NCBI RefSeq assembly: GCF_047675955.1
Contig: NC_132925.1
Span: 23,832,688 to 23,896,687, forward strand
Reading direction: 5' to 3'
DNA from: Chlorocebus sabaeus
Lineage: Eukaryota > Chordata > Mammalia > Primates > Cercopithecidae
DNA: 64,000 bases
Position 1 is the first letter of the stretch. Every line of letters starts with the position of its first letter. Below the pieces are notes generated by a model. It saw nothing but the letters and a program-made list of their open reading frames with translations. It searched no databases and was not told where the DNA came from. Position numbers and translations under genes: made by a program. Shown in pieces: positions 22,861 to 33,879 of this stretch.

Positions 22861-23950
22861 ACAGGTTGAGATGACAGTTTTCCCAAATTTACATATAAAT
22901 GTAATGTAATTTCTGTTAAAATTTCAATTGATATTTTTATATAAACTGACAAAGTGATTTTAGAATTTATACGGAAATCTAAATAAACTAGGAGAGTTTA
23001 TGTCATTTATTTTTGAAAAACAAAGCCAGAGAACTTATACTACCTGAGTTTGAAGTGATTATACACATACAGTAATCAAGAAAAGGTGCTATAGGTTAAA
23101 ATATAAATACACAGATCGCAACAGAGAGTTCAGAAATAGCTTTACACATACATAGTTGCTGATTTTTTGACAATGTTTCCAAGGTAATTCAATGGAGTAA
23201 AGAAAAATCATTTCAATAAATGGAGCTGGAAAATCTGTATATCCATATGGAAAAATTGAAACTCAAATTTTATCTTCCTCCGTGTACAAAAATTAACATG
23301 AAGTGCATCATAGACTTAAATATAAAGGCTAAAATTGTAAAACTACTAGATGAAAACATAAGAGAAAATCTTTTGCTACAGAGTAGGCATAGATTTCTTA
23401 GAGAGAACCCCTAAAACACCAAGAATAAAAATAAAAAGTTGATAAAAACAGCAGGAAGAAAAACAAAAAAATGAATAAATTAACTTTTTTCCAAATTAAA
23501 ATCTTTTGCTCTTCAAAGTGCATTGTCAGGGAAATTGTTTTAAAAGATAATCCACAGAGTGAGATAAAATATTTGCAATTTATATACCTTATAAATGACT
23601 TATTTACTGAATCTATCTATCTAGGGTTCTTATAACACAATACAGAGTATTAGTATAATTTTTAACTAAGAAAAACAATTATAGTGGGTTAAATACTTCA
23701 ATAGATAATTCATGTAAGAAGATCTATAAATGGCAAGTGAGCATATAAAATGATGTTCAACAGCCTTTCTACTAGAAAATGAAAATTAAAATCACAATTA
23801 AATATCACTACAAGAATGAGAAAATAAAAATGACTGATAACTGTTGACAAGAATATAAAACAACTGGAATTTCCATACATTGTGGGTATATGTAACTATA
23901 AAGTTGAAAATGGAAATTTCTTAAGTTAAACACCCACTTTCACAAAACCT
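22861..23950 (+). repeat. L1M LINE, ORF2 C-terminal part
   Basis: Sense L1 wording, older than the preceding L1: 'tctgttaaaatttcaattga', 'tttatacggaaatctaaat', 'tggagctggaaaatctgta', 'aaactactagatgaaaac' and 'gatccacagag'-like words in order. No long frame survives. Confidence 0.75.
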
Positions 23951-24599
23951 GTCACTGTGCTAAGTCATACATGTCGAAATTAGAGTTATGTTAATCATTA
24001 ACAGTTGAAAATTAGTCGTTCATTTGTGATATATGGGTGTCATAATATCTTTCCTGTCATCTTATATTGCTTTTGTAAAAATTAAACAGAACAATATATA
24101 TAAAAGTGTTTATTAAGTCTAAGATGCTGGGAAATGCAATATTAATGTTATTTATTGCAAAGCATATAGTATGGATCATAAAATGGATACTTGTTTGAGA
24201 AAATATAATGATGTCTCAAAGTCTGGTTACAAACTGAAATATGCTCAAGGAAAAGTTTTCATCAACTGGTATTGCATTTGCAGAGGAAAACAAATGGCAT
24301 ATTTAAAGCAAATTACTATTATTTTAAGTATTTTTATGGTACTTTTTTCACTTACTGCTTAATATTTGAAAACAAAGAAAAGTGCTACTATACTGCACAT
24401 AACATAATCTTAAAACTTCTTAGCTTCTTTGACTTTTTGAACTCAATTTAAAATACCTTAGTTTATTCCTCATTAAGTACCTTTTTATCTCAGTCACTCT
24501 GTTCATCTCAATCTCTACACCACAACAATCGCTGACTGATCCAGGCTGTCACATGGCAGACTGGAAAAAGCACAGCTGTGACGGCATAGAACAGAAACA
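23951..24599. other. Anonymous intergenic DNA
   Basis: No repeat, RNA or gene recognised. The 63-codon frame at 24171-24362 has no domain. Confidence 0.5.
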
Positions 24600-24745
24600 C
24601 GAAGCTGAGTCCAGTAAACCAAGTTTCTTAGTTTTTTAGTGGGTGAAGCACACTCTGCAGGCTTATTTACATGCATCTTAGTCTTTTCATTTTTAAGACA
24701 AAGTGATTGAACTAGGTGATCCCAGATGTACTTTTTAGCTCTTTA
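24600..24745 (+). repeat. Possible MIR-family fragment
   Basis: 'ttcatttttaagacaaagtg' followed by 'attgaactaggtgatcccag' recalls the MIR/MIR3 phrase for a short second half. Decayed and uncertain. Confidence 0.4.
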
Positions 24746-26040
24746 ATTACCTGTTGTCTAGGATAAAAAATAAAGAGAAGAGTGTAAATGTTTCATTTTC
24801 CCTTGTGTCTGATACTTTTTTTTTTGTCCTAAGATTCATAAGCTTTAGTTTTTATCTATTGATATGGATCTTTATTTTGAAGTTTGACACACATGCAGAA
24901 ATGTCATCACTTTAAGACAATATGCATTTATTCTGTTAATGCTGAAATATCTCATTGACATTTTTATTGTTTTATTCATGTATAAGAACTTTCTTCATAG
25001 TCTTTCATGTATTTTTAAGAACTATATAGTATTAACTTATTTATTTATTAACAAAGCAAGATGTAATGAACTACTATACTCATTGAATCTAAGTTATTAT
25101 TTTTTATGTGATAAACCATTATATTTTTAGGCCACTATGAAATAAAAATAAAAATAAAAAAAAACACCAAGTGAACTGGCCACACCATTTATTGTAAGAT
25201 ATATCACAGTTTCAGAGATGTTAAAAAATTAAAAACATGTGCCTTAGAATCAAGAAAATAGCTTTTTATTAAAACATACATCAATTTACTCTTTATTTGA
25301 TAAAGTTATAGTAAATCAGTCTAAATGTATGTTATTACTCTTCTTTTAAAATTATCAGTATTTCACTCCCAGTCATGAAAACACTTGAAATTAGCTTTTA
25401 AATTAGGCCTCGAAAATGTCATTTTAAAAGAATGTTCTACATAGTTTTCTTTTTTTAATGTACTCAAGGCGATTCCATAATATGTGTAATTTTTTAAGTG
25501 TCTGACATATACTAAAGCCTCTGTAGTGATGTCTTAACCAGTTACTTCTACTTGTTCTACACAGTTCCATGTCCACATAAATGAGAAATAGATTTCTACC
25601 TGTTCCTTTCCTGACAGGCAATGCCTATCATGTAAGGTGTGAAGCTGCCTAAAAGATTTAATTCTTGTACAACTCCAACCAGACCCAGAGACAAAAAAAT
25701 ATTAAAAGACATTCTGCTCATAACCCAATATTCCTTAAGATTTTTCACTCTTCAATTCTCTACAGACATATGCTTCTAAAATTGCCAACAGATCTCTCTT
25801 TTATCTCAGCTAATCAATTCTTTGAAATTACTTCCTTTCCTACACATGGAGCCAACTTAAAAATACTTCTGCCTAAAATTCATTTATTTCCCATATCCCC
25901 TTAGTTACATTGTACTCATGTTTTAATTATCTACTTTATCCTGTCTGTACAGCTTTTTAAAAAATGTCTAAAACTTTATTTTTGCTTTCAATTTATGATT
26001 TATTATTCAAATTACAAGATTCATCAAAATATATTACCCT
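24746..26040. other. Anonymous AT-rich intergenic DNA
   Basis: No family recognised. A (AAAAT)n-like run lies at 25141-25163. Short frames on both strands (24939-25130, 25424-25621, 25665-25904) show no domain. Confidence 0.5.
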
Positions 26041-26510
26041 TATTGCTTCAAAGTAAAGAGTATTTGTTTTCTCTTATTACTGTAACAAATTACCATGAAA
26101 TCAATAGCTTTTGACAACACAACTGTACTGTCTAACAGTTATGGAAGTGAGAAGTCTAGAATGGACAAGAAGGACTATATTCATTAGACAGCCCCCAAGA
26201 AATAATTAATTCCCCTGTCTTTTCCAGGTTCTAGAGGCTACCTACATTCTTTGACTCATGGCCATGCATAAATCTCACCTTTGTTTCTGCTGTTTCATCT
26301 CCTTCTTCAACTGACCTTTCTGCCTCCCTCTTATAATGACCCTCATGGTTACATTGGGCCCACCCAGATCAAGAATACCCTCCCCATCTCAGGATCAGTA
26401 ACTCAAGCACATTGGAAAAGTCTCTTTTGCTATGTAAGGTAACGTGCTAGTAGATTGTGGGGACTGGAATGTGAACATCCTGGTGGGGCCACTGTTCTAC
26501 CTATCACATT
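26041..26510 (+). repeat. Ancient interspersed repeat ('tgtaacaaattaccat' type), family not assigned
   Basis: 'ctgtaacaaattaccatg', 'tctaacagttatggaagtg', 'cattgggcccacccagat' and 'ctccccatctcaggatcag' are phrases of a common mammalian repeat that I recognise by wording but cannot name with confidence. It lies directly before an MLT1 LTR. Confidence 0.6.
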
Positions 26511-26534
26511 AACTTTCCCTATTGAACTTTGAGA

Positions 26535-26912
26535 TTTCGAATGTCTTATGGCCTAAATTTTGTCCCTATAAAATTCATGTGCTGAAGCTTTTTCCCCTAA
26601 TGTGACTGTATGCAGAAATAGGCCAACTGAAAAGGTAATCAAATTTAAACAGGATCATGACAGTGGGACCCTATCCAGTAGGACTGTGTCTTTGTAACAA
26701 GTGGAAGAGCCACTACAAGCATGCATACATGGAAGAAAAGCCATGTGAGGACACAGCCATTTACAAGTCAAGGGAAGAGACTTTAAGAGAAATCAAGCTA
26801 ACACCTTAATCTTGAGCTTCCAGTCTCCATAACTGCGAAAAAACAATTTTATGTTGTTGAAGCCACCCAGTCCATGGTATTTTGTAATGGCAGACCTAGC
26901 TGACTAATATAA
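26535..26912 (+). mobile_element. MLT1 LTR (ERVL-MaLR), solo
   Basis: Near-complete MLT1 order: 'aaattcatgtgctgaagc', 'taatgtgactgtatgcaga', 'aaaggtaatcaa', 'cagtaggactgtgtctttg', 'gtgaggacacagcc', 'aagccacccagtccatgg', 'taatggcagacctagc'. MaLR LTRs are old mammalian insertions. Confidence 0.85.
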
Positions 26913-27611
26913 TATTTTTACTCATTTTTTTAAATTTTAGCATTTAGCTTAGTGACTATGCTAAAATAATCAGCAGCAGATATGAAATTTATAGAAACAA
27001 ACATATTTGCAAAGAAGTATTTTTAAGAAAATTTAAAATGATTTCAGATTGGCGCTGAACATTTAATCTAATGCTTAAGTTCGTCATTTATATTAATTAC
27101 TTCTGGTGAAAACCTTTTCCTATTTAGGGTAAATATTTATTCAGATTCAAGGTGCTTACCCTTCTGTATCTTTTACAGGATGACAAGTTGAGGGAAATAT
27201 TCCCTCCTATGCTGTCAGTTCAGGAACTTTGTGTATGTGGGTCTTGGGTCCTTGCTGTGCTCATTGCTATAAGTGACTTCATGAGAGCTGGACCCTAGAA
27301 ATGAGTTGTTTTTCTGTGAAATGTTCTGACTACTAATTTTAACTATTGTCATGGTCTCAGAAGAAGTTATGCAAGCAGAGGTCATGTTTAAATTGACTAA
27401 GGCTTCCTGGCATGGAGGACTTCAAGAGGGCCCGCTTGCCTTTCTTTCTTCCAGAATACAGTGAAAGGACTTTCAGGACAGTGGCACAGCCTCTCAGATA
27501 AGTGCAGGGTCTTCTTGCTTGGGGCTAAAGCATTGGATTCACCCTGTGTCCACCTGATAGAGCTGGGGAACTGGGAGAAGTTGGGAATGTGTCTGCCATT
27601 CCTCATCCAGA
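26913..27611. other. Anonymous intergenic DNA
   Basis: No repeat recognised. The region just upstream of the next Alu (27200-27600) is somewhat GC-richer, but neither frame there (27397-27606 reverse, 27461 onward forward) shows a domain. The forward one simply runs into the Alu. Confidence 0.5.
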
Positions 27612-27934
27612 TTTCTTTTCTTTTTTTTTTTTTTCTTTTTCTTTTCTTGTTTTTGAGACGGAGTCTTTCTCTGTCGCCCAGGCTGGAATGCAGTGGCGCG
27701 ATCTCGGCTCACTGCAACCTCCGCCTCCTGGGTTCAAGCCATTCTCCTGCCTCAGCCTCCCGAGTAGCTGGGACTACAGGCGCCCGCCACCGCGCCCGGC
27801 TAATTTTTTGTATTTTTAGTAGAGACGGGGTTTCACCGTGTTAGCCAGGATGGTCTAGATCTCCTGACCTCGTGATCCGCCCACCTCGGCCTCCCAAAGT
27901 GCTGGGATTACAGGCGTGAGCCAAGGCGCGCGGC
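27612..27934 (-). mobile_element. AluY, reverse strand, full length
   Basis: T-rich tail at 27614-27653, then a complete Alu body ending in a mutated 'caaggcgcgcggcc'. Flanks 'ccagatttcttt' and 'ctagacttcttt' may be a mismatched target-site duplication. Forward frames through the element are Alu frames. Confidence 0.93.
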
Positions 27935-28964
27935 CCCCACCTAGACTTCTTTAACTTGTTGTTGTCTCTGGATCCCCAAGAGACTGCCAATAATCATAAA
28001 CACACAAAGAGAAAAACATTTCTAATATCATATTTTCAAAATTTCTCCCATAAATCACAGATGATAATCTTTCTTCTTCATACTCTCTCCCCAGATCAAA
28101 TTGATATGCAGTATGCATACTCGCCCTCTCTCCATCAACCATTCTGCTCTGTAGAACTTCTCTTCATGTCGTCTTTCTGACATGCGACATAGTCTACCTT
28201 CTGCATTGGGGCAGGGGTGTAGGGGTGGAATGAACATGAAATTTTTGTTTTAAGTAAGGATTCTTCAACCTGAGGATGTATTTGCTGAAACAAGCATTCA
28301 TAAATATTGAGGGAACTTGCATGAGTATAATGTGGGAGACGCTTATGAGACTGTGAAGAGAAAAATTGAACTCACCATTCTCTTTCATTTGTTTCAAAAC
28401 AAGGAAATATTTTAAGTGTTTGTAAAATGAATGAATGATGAATAAATTAACTTCTAATTATCATAAAATGTAGTTGAAAAATTTATAAAATTATCTCCCT
28501 GAAGTATATGTAGAATCAGCTGCAGAATGAAAGTTTGTTAAAAACATCTAGAGCTACTTGATAGAGTGGTTCATTCCTGTCATCTTCACCTTCAACTTTT
28601 TGTCTCAAAATTTTGCTTCTTCCATTAGATGTTTTTTATTCCTATGCCCTGATTTCTCCAACTTGAATCTAATAAATACGAAGTAGCTTGCATTTTAGAA
28701 CACACCAAAATATTTTAAACTCTTTCAGAATAAAGTCAAGGAGAGGTAAGATGCTCCTTCTCATCTTCAAAGCACCAATATTCAGTCTTTTGAAATTACC
28801 TTATCTCTGTATTTCTTTACCTTTAATTTGTCCAACATGCCTGTAATGTATCATTTTGAAAAGTAGGCAGGTTTACCTTTCATTCTCAATTTATTCTGAA
28901 ATCTCAATTTGTTTATTTATTAATTATTTGTAATGTATACCCATAGCTTGCATGATATCATTGC
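27935..28964. other. Anonymous intergenic DNA
   Basis: No repeat family recognised. Mutually overlapping small frames on both strands at 27951-28397 have no domain and give no exon evidence. Confidence 0.5.
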
Positions 28965-28981
28965 AGTTCCACTCATCACCA

Positions 28982-30748
28982 TTTGATTCCTTTATTATTA
29001 TTATACTTTAAATTCTGTGATACATGCACAGAACATGCAGGTTTGTTACATAGGTATACATGTGCTGTGATGGTTTGCAGCACCCATCAACTCGACATCT
29101 GCATTAGGTATTTCTCATAATTCTATCCCTCCCCTAGCACCACACCCCCTAACAGGCCCTGGTGTGTGATGTTCCCCTCCCTGTCTCCACGTGCTCTCAT
29201 TGTTCAATTCCTATTTATGAGTGAGAACATGCAGTGTTTGGATTTCTGTTCCTGTGTTAGTTTGCTGAGAATTATATTTTCCAGCTTCATCTGTGTCCCC
29301 GAAAAAGACATAAACTCAGCCTTTTTTATGGCTGCACAGTATTCCATGGTGTGTATGTGCCACATTTTCTTTATCCAGTCTATCATTGATGGACACTTGG
29401 GTTGGTTCCAAGTCTTTGCTTTTGTGAGTAATGCTTCAATAAACATACATATGCATATGTCTTTATAGAATGATTTATAATCATTTGGGTATATACCCAG
29501 TAATGGGATCACTGGGTCAAATCATATTCCTGGTTCCAGATCCTTGAGGAATCGCCACACTGTCTTCCACAATGGTTGAAATAATTTATACTTCCAACAA
29601 CACTGTAAAAGCATTGCTATTTCTCCACATCCTCTCCAGCATCTGTTGTTTGCTGACTTTTTAATGATCGCCATTCTAACTGGCATGAGATGATATCTCA
29701 TTGTGGTTTTGATTTGCATTTCTCTAATGACAAGTGATGATAAGCTTTTTTCATGTTTCTTGGCTGCATAAATGTCTTTGTATGAGAAGTGTCTGTTCAT
29801 ATCCTCACCAACTTTTTGATGGGGTTGTTTTTTCCTTGTAAATTTGTTTAAATTCTTTGTAGATTCTGGATATTAGCCCTTTGTCAGATAGATAGATACC
29901 AAAAATTTTCTCCCATTCTGTATGTTGCCTGTTCACTCTGATGCTAGTTTCTTTTGCTGTGCAGAAGCTGTTTAGTTTAATTAGATCACATTTGTCAATG
30001 CTGGTTTTTGTTGCCATTGCTTTTGGTGTTTTAGTCATGATGTCTTTGCTCATGCCTATGTCCTGAATGGTATTGCTGAGGTTTTCTTCTAGAATATTTA
30101 TGGTTTGGGGTTTTACATTTAAGTCTTTAATTCATCTTGAGTTAATTTTTGTGTAAGGTGTAAGGTAGGGGTCCAGTTTCAGTTTTCTGCATATGGCTAG
30201 CCAGTTTTCCCAATACTATTTATTAAATAGGGACTCCTTTCCCCATTGCTTGATTTTGTCAGGTTTGTCAAAGCTCAGATGGTTGTAGATATGGGGTGTT
30301 ATTTCTGAGGCCTCTGCTCTATTCCCCTGGTCTATATATCTGTTTGGTACCCATACCATGCTCTTTTGGTTATTGTAGCCTTGTAATATAGTTTGAAGAC
30401 TGATAGTATGATGCCTCCAGCTTTGTTCTTTTTGCTTAGAGTTGTCTTGGCTATACAGGTTCTTTTCTGTTCCATATGAAATTTAAAGTAGTTTTTCTAA
30501 TTCCGTGAAGAAAGTCAATGGTAGCTTGATGGGGATAGCATTATCCCCATCTATAAATTACTTTGGGCAGTATGGCCATTTTCACAATATTGATTCTTTC
30601 TATCCATGAGCATGGAATGTGTTTCTGTTTATTTTGTCCTCTCTTATTACCTTGAACAGTGGTTTGTAGTTCTCCTTAAGAGGTCCTTCCCATCCCTTGT
30701 AAGTTATATTCCTAGGTATTTTATTCTCTTTGTAGCAATTGTGAATGG
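28982..30748 (-). mobile_element. L1PA-type LINE-1, 3' half of a 5'-inverted copy
   Basis: Reverse-strand L1: 3' untranslated region at 28982-29200, then ORF2 C-terminus upward. The reverse frames at 29204-29512, 29522-29800 and 29805-30053 read as consecutive ORF2 C-terminal pieces ('KCPSMIDWIKKMWHI' is visible), separated by stops and frameshifts, so the protein is dead. The sense segment stops at 30748 inside ORF2, where the inverted part begins. The 3' end lacks a long A tail. Confidence 0.92.
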
Positions 30749-31762
30749 CAAAAAACTAGAAAATCTAGAAGAAATGGATAAATTCCTGGACACATACACC
30801 CTCCCAACACTAAACCAGGAATAAGTCGAATCCCTGAACACACCAATAACAAGTTCTGAAATTGAGGCAATAATTAATATCCTAACAATCAAAAAAAAAG
30901 AAAAAAAGAAAAAAAAAGCCCAGGACCAGACAGATTCACAGTCAAATTCTACCAGAGGTACCAAAAGGAGCTGGTACCATTCCTTCTGAAACTGTTCCAA
31001 ACAATAGAAATAGAGGGACTCCTCCCTAATTCATTTTATGTGGCCAGCATTATCCTGATACCAAAACCTGGAAGAGACACAACAACAAAAAAAGAAAATT
31101 TTGGGCCAATATCCCTGATGAACATCGATGCAAAAATCCTCAATAAAATACTGGCAAACCGAATCCAGCAGCATGTCAAAAAGCTTATCTACCAAGATCA
31201 AGTCTGCTTCATCCCTAGGATGCAAGGCTGATTCAACTTACGCAGATCAATAAACATAATCCATCACATAAACAGAACCAATGACAAAAACCACATGATT
31301 ATCTCAATAGATGCACAAAAGACCTTCAGAAAAACTCAACACCGCTTCATGCTAAAAGCTCTCAATAAACTAGGTATTGATGGAACATAGTTCAAAATAA
31401 TATGAGCTATTTATGACAAACCCACAGCCAGTATCATACTGAATGGGCAAAAGCTGGAAGCATTCCCATTGAAAACTGGCACGAGACAAGGATGCCCTCT
31501 CTCACCACTCCTATTCAACATAGTATCGATATTCTGGCCAGGACAATCAGGCAAGAGAAAGAAATAAAAAGTATTCAGATACGAAGAGAGGAAGTCAAAT
31601 TGTCTCTCTTTGCAAATGACATGATTGTATATTTAGAAATCCCCATCATCTCAGCCCCTAATCTCCTTAAGCTGATAAGAAACCTCAGCAAAGTCTCAGG
31701 ATACAAAAATCAATGTGAAAAAATCACAAGCATTCGTATACACCAATAATAGATAAACAGGG
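30749..31762 (+). mobile_element. Inverted 5' portion of the same L1 (ORF2 reverse transcriptase region)
   Basis: Sense on the plus strand: L1 ORF2 from before the reverse transcriptase core ('ctagaagaaatggataaatt') to 'caccaataatagataaaca'. Frames at 31040-31231 and 31492-31749 give recognisable RT blocks ('ILIPKPGRDTT', 'ANRIQQHVKKLIYQDQV'). The catalytic FADD box reads FAND, losing the first aspartate, and several stops are present. Its 3' limit is next to the 5' limit of the minus-strand half in the ORF2 map, as expected of twin priming. Confidence 0.9.
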
Positions 31763-31771
31763 AGTTCCACT

Positions 31772-32573
31772 AATTCTTACATTTCAGGAACTTAACTAAT
31801 TTATCCTACTTCTGTGTTATTTATTTAGTTGGAAGTGCTTGTGTGAAAGATGTCATGTAAAAACTAAAGCAAGTATGAAATATTAAGATAGCAAAATCTA
31901 TATAGTCAGCTGAAAATTAACATAATTTATTTTTTGCTTATTAGAAATGGCAAACAAGGCCAACAAATATATTTCTACAAAATATGACATAAATTGTGAC
32001 ATCACTTAAAAAATAGCAATGAATTCTTGTGTCATCTGTTAAATGCTGTGCATCAATACAATTTTAATCAATCAAAAAGAACCATAGTAACTTTCCAACT
32101 AAGGTAACAACCCTAAATAGTTTTACTAACACATGTTACTTCAATTTGAAATATTAAAAACAAATATATCACGGCTTCATAAGGGAACTTTTTACTTATT
32201 ACACTGTGTGTTAAGCTATGTCTGCAGAGAATTTTCATATAGTTCCAAATTTTCGGCAAAGCACATATGGAGTAAATTCTAATTTTAAACCTTATTTTAA
32301 ACACAGATGATCGATTTTTAGAGTCTCATTCATCTTTTTAAATTATAATTCTTAAATTTATAAGTTCTAAATGTTAGAAGCTGAACAAATTAAGCACAAT
32401 ATTGAAATGGATAAATCGATAGCTAAAGCATAAGAATACTTCAAACAGATCTATAAAATATACACAATTAACTTGAACATTGCTATTGAAAATAGAGTAG
32501 GATTAAGGTACTATGAAACAGAACTCAATTTGTGAGACACATTAATCTCACCTTGATTAAGAGTCTCAAATAA
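31772..32573. other. Anonymous AT-rich intergenic DNA
   Basis: No repeat or gene recognised between the L1 and the next Alu. Confidence 0.55.
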
Positions 32574-32854
32574 GGCCGGGCGCAGTGGCTCAAGCCTGTA
32601 ATCCCAGCACTTTGGGAGGCCGAGGCGGGCGGATTACGAAGTCAGGACATGGAGATCATCCTGGCTAACACGGTGAAATCCTGTCTCTACTAAAAATACA
32701 AAAAAATTAGTCAGGCATGGTGATGGGTGCCTGTAGTCCCAGCCACTCGGGAGGCTGAGGCAGGAGAATAGCGTGAACCCGGGAGGCGGAGCTTGCAGTG
32801 AGCCAAGATCCTGCCACTGCACTCCAGCCTGGGCGACAGAGTGAGACTCCGTCT

Positions 32855-32897
<43 letters not shown>
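32574..32897 (+). mobile_element. AluY (Old World monkey type) with A42 tail
   Basis: Complete Alu with CTCAAGCC in the left arm. The tail is 42 uninterrupted A's at 32856-32897, the longest pure A tail in the window, which fits a comparatively young insertion because such tails shorten with time. I do not see a clean target-site duplication. Confidence 0.95.
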
Positions 32898-32900
<3 letters not shown>

Positions 32901-33879
32901 ACGTCAAATGCTTCACCTTACTTGGTCTTTTTTCGACCTAAATGACTACATCCATTTATCAGTAAGACATTTCCACTCAGATATTGGTATTTTAAAAATA
33001 CTTCTGAGAGTCATAAGACAAATACAATGCTAGAAAATATGAACTCCCAGGATGGACTTAAATGGCAAAGTTCGTGTCCTTTACAAAGAAAAAAACACGG
33101 GTGAAAGCTAACAGGACACCAAGAGGTAAAGGATTTCTTGCAATGACTTAAGTGACAATGAACAGCTGATTTCCCGTTCAGTGACTTCAAAGAATAAACA
33201 CTGTAGTCATACAAGTAAGTGCAAATTCATATGCCCAAAGTCAAAAAATACTATACCACTAGATGACTTAAGGCAGATACGAAATGCTTTGCAAAAATAC
33301 TTACGTAAATCATTTTTATGATATCTCGAAAATAATAAACATTTAATAAGATGGTCATTTTCCTCACATTTCACGTTGTACAATTAGAATGCAGACCAAA
33401 TCCCTAAGAAAGACTTCAGGTATTTTCATGCAATAAAGTGTACAACTTTGTCATTATTTTCATAGTTTTAATATTCTCTCTATTTTAACCATTTTCAGCT
33501 ATGTGATTTTTATGCAGTGGATTTGTGAGATCACTGCTTGCTAGTATAACTTTCTCTCACTTTCTCCACCTCCTTCTCTCCATGTGTGTGTCTCTCTTTT
33601 CTCTGTTTCTCTCTCTTTCTCTTTCCACATACATATGTATATATACACACACATGCAGGGCTACTCAAATAAGTCAATGTATTCATATGTTTCTATGTTG
33701 TATGACTCACCTAAACTCTGGATGCTTATTTCAAGCTTTAACTTCAGGCCCTGTTTGCGCTGCACTCTCTCTCTCATGGTAAATAACCACTAAACTAAAA
33801 AATAAAAATAACAATAAAAAGAAACAGTGCAGATGGAATAAAAAATAAAATTTTTTTAAGTCTGCTAACCATAAGAGAA
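32898..33879. other. Anonymous intergenic DNA with pyrimidine-rich simple repeat
   Basis: No gene recognised. A CT-rich run passes into (TA) and (CA) at 33582-33655. Overlapping forward frames at 33525-33793 translate this repeat and are not genes. Confidence 0.5.
33582..33655 (+). repeat. Compound CT-rich / TA / CA simple repeat
   Basis: Starts gtgtgtgtctctc, continues as an impure CT tract, then 'tatgtatatatacacacac'. Impure and probably old. Confidence 0.85.

Noticed and set aside
27461..27844. 127-codon forward open frame
   Set aside because: Its second half is translated reverse-strand Alu ('LSPRLECSGAISAHCNLRLLG' type wording), and the first half has no domain. It is a chance frame joined to an Alu.
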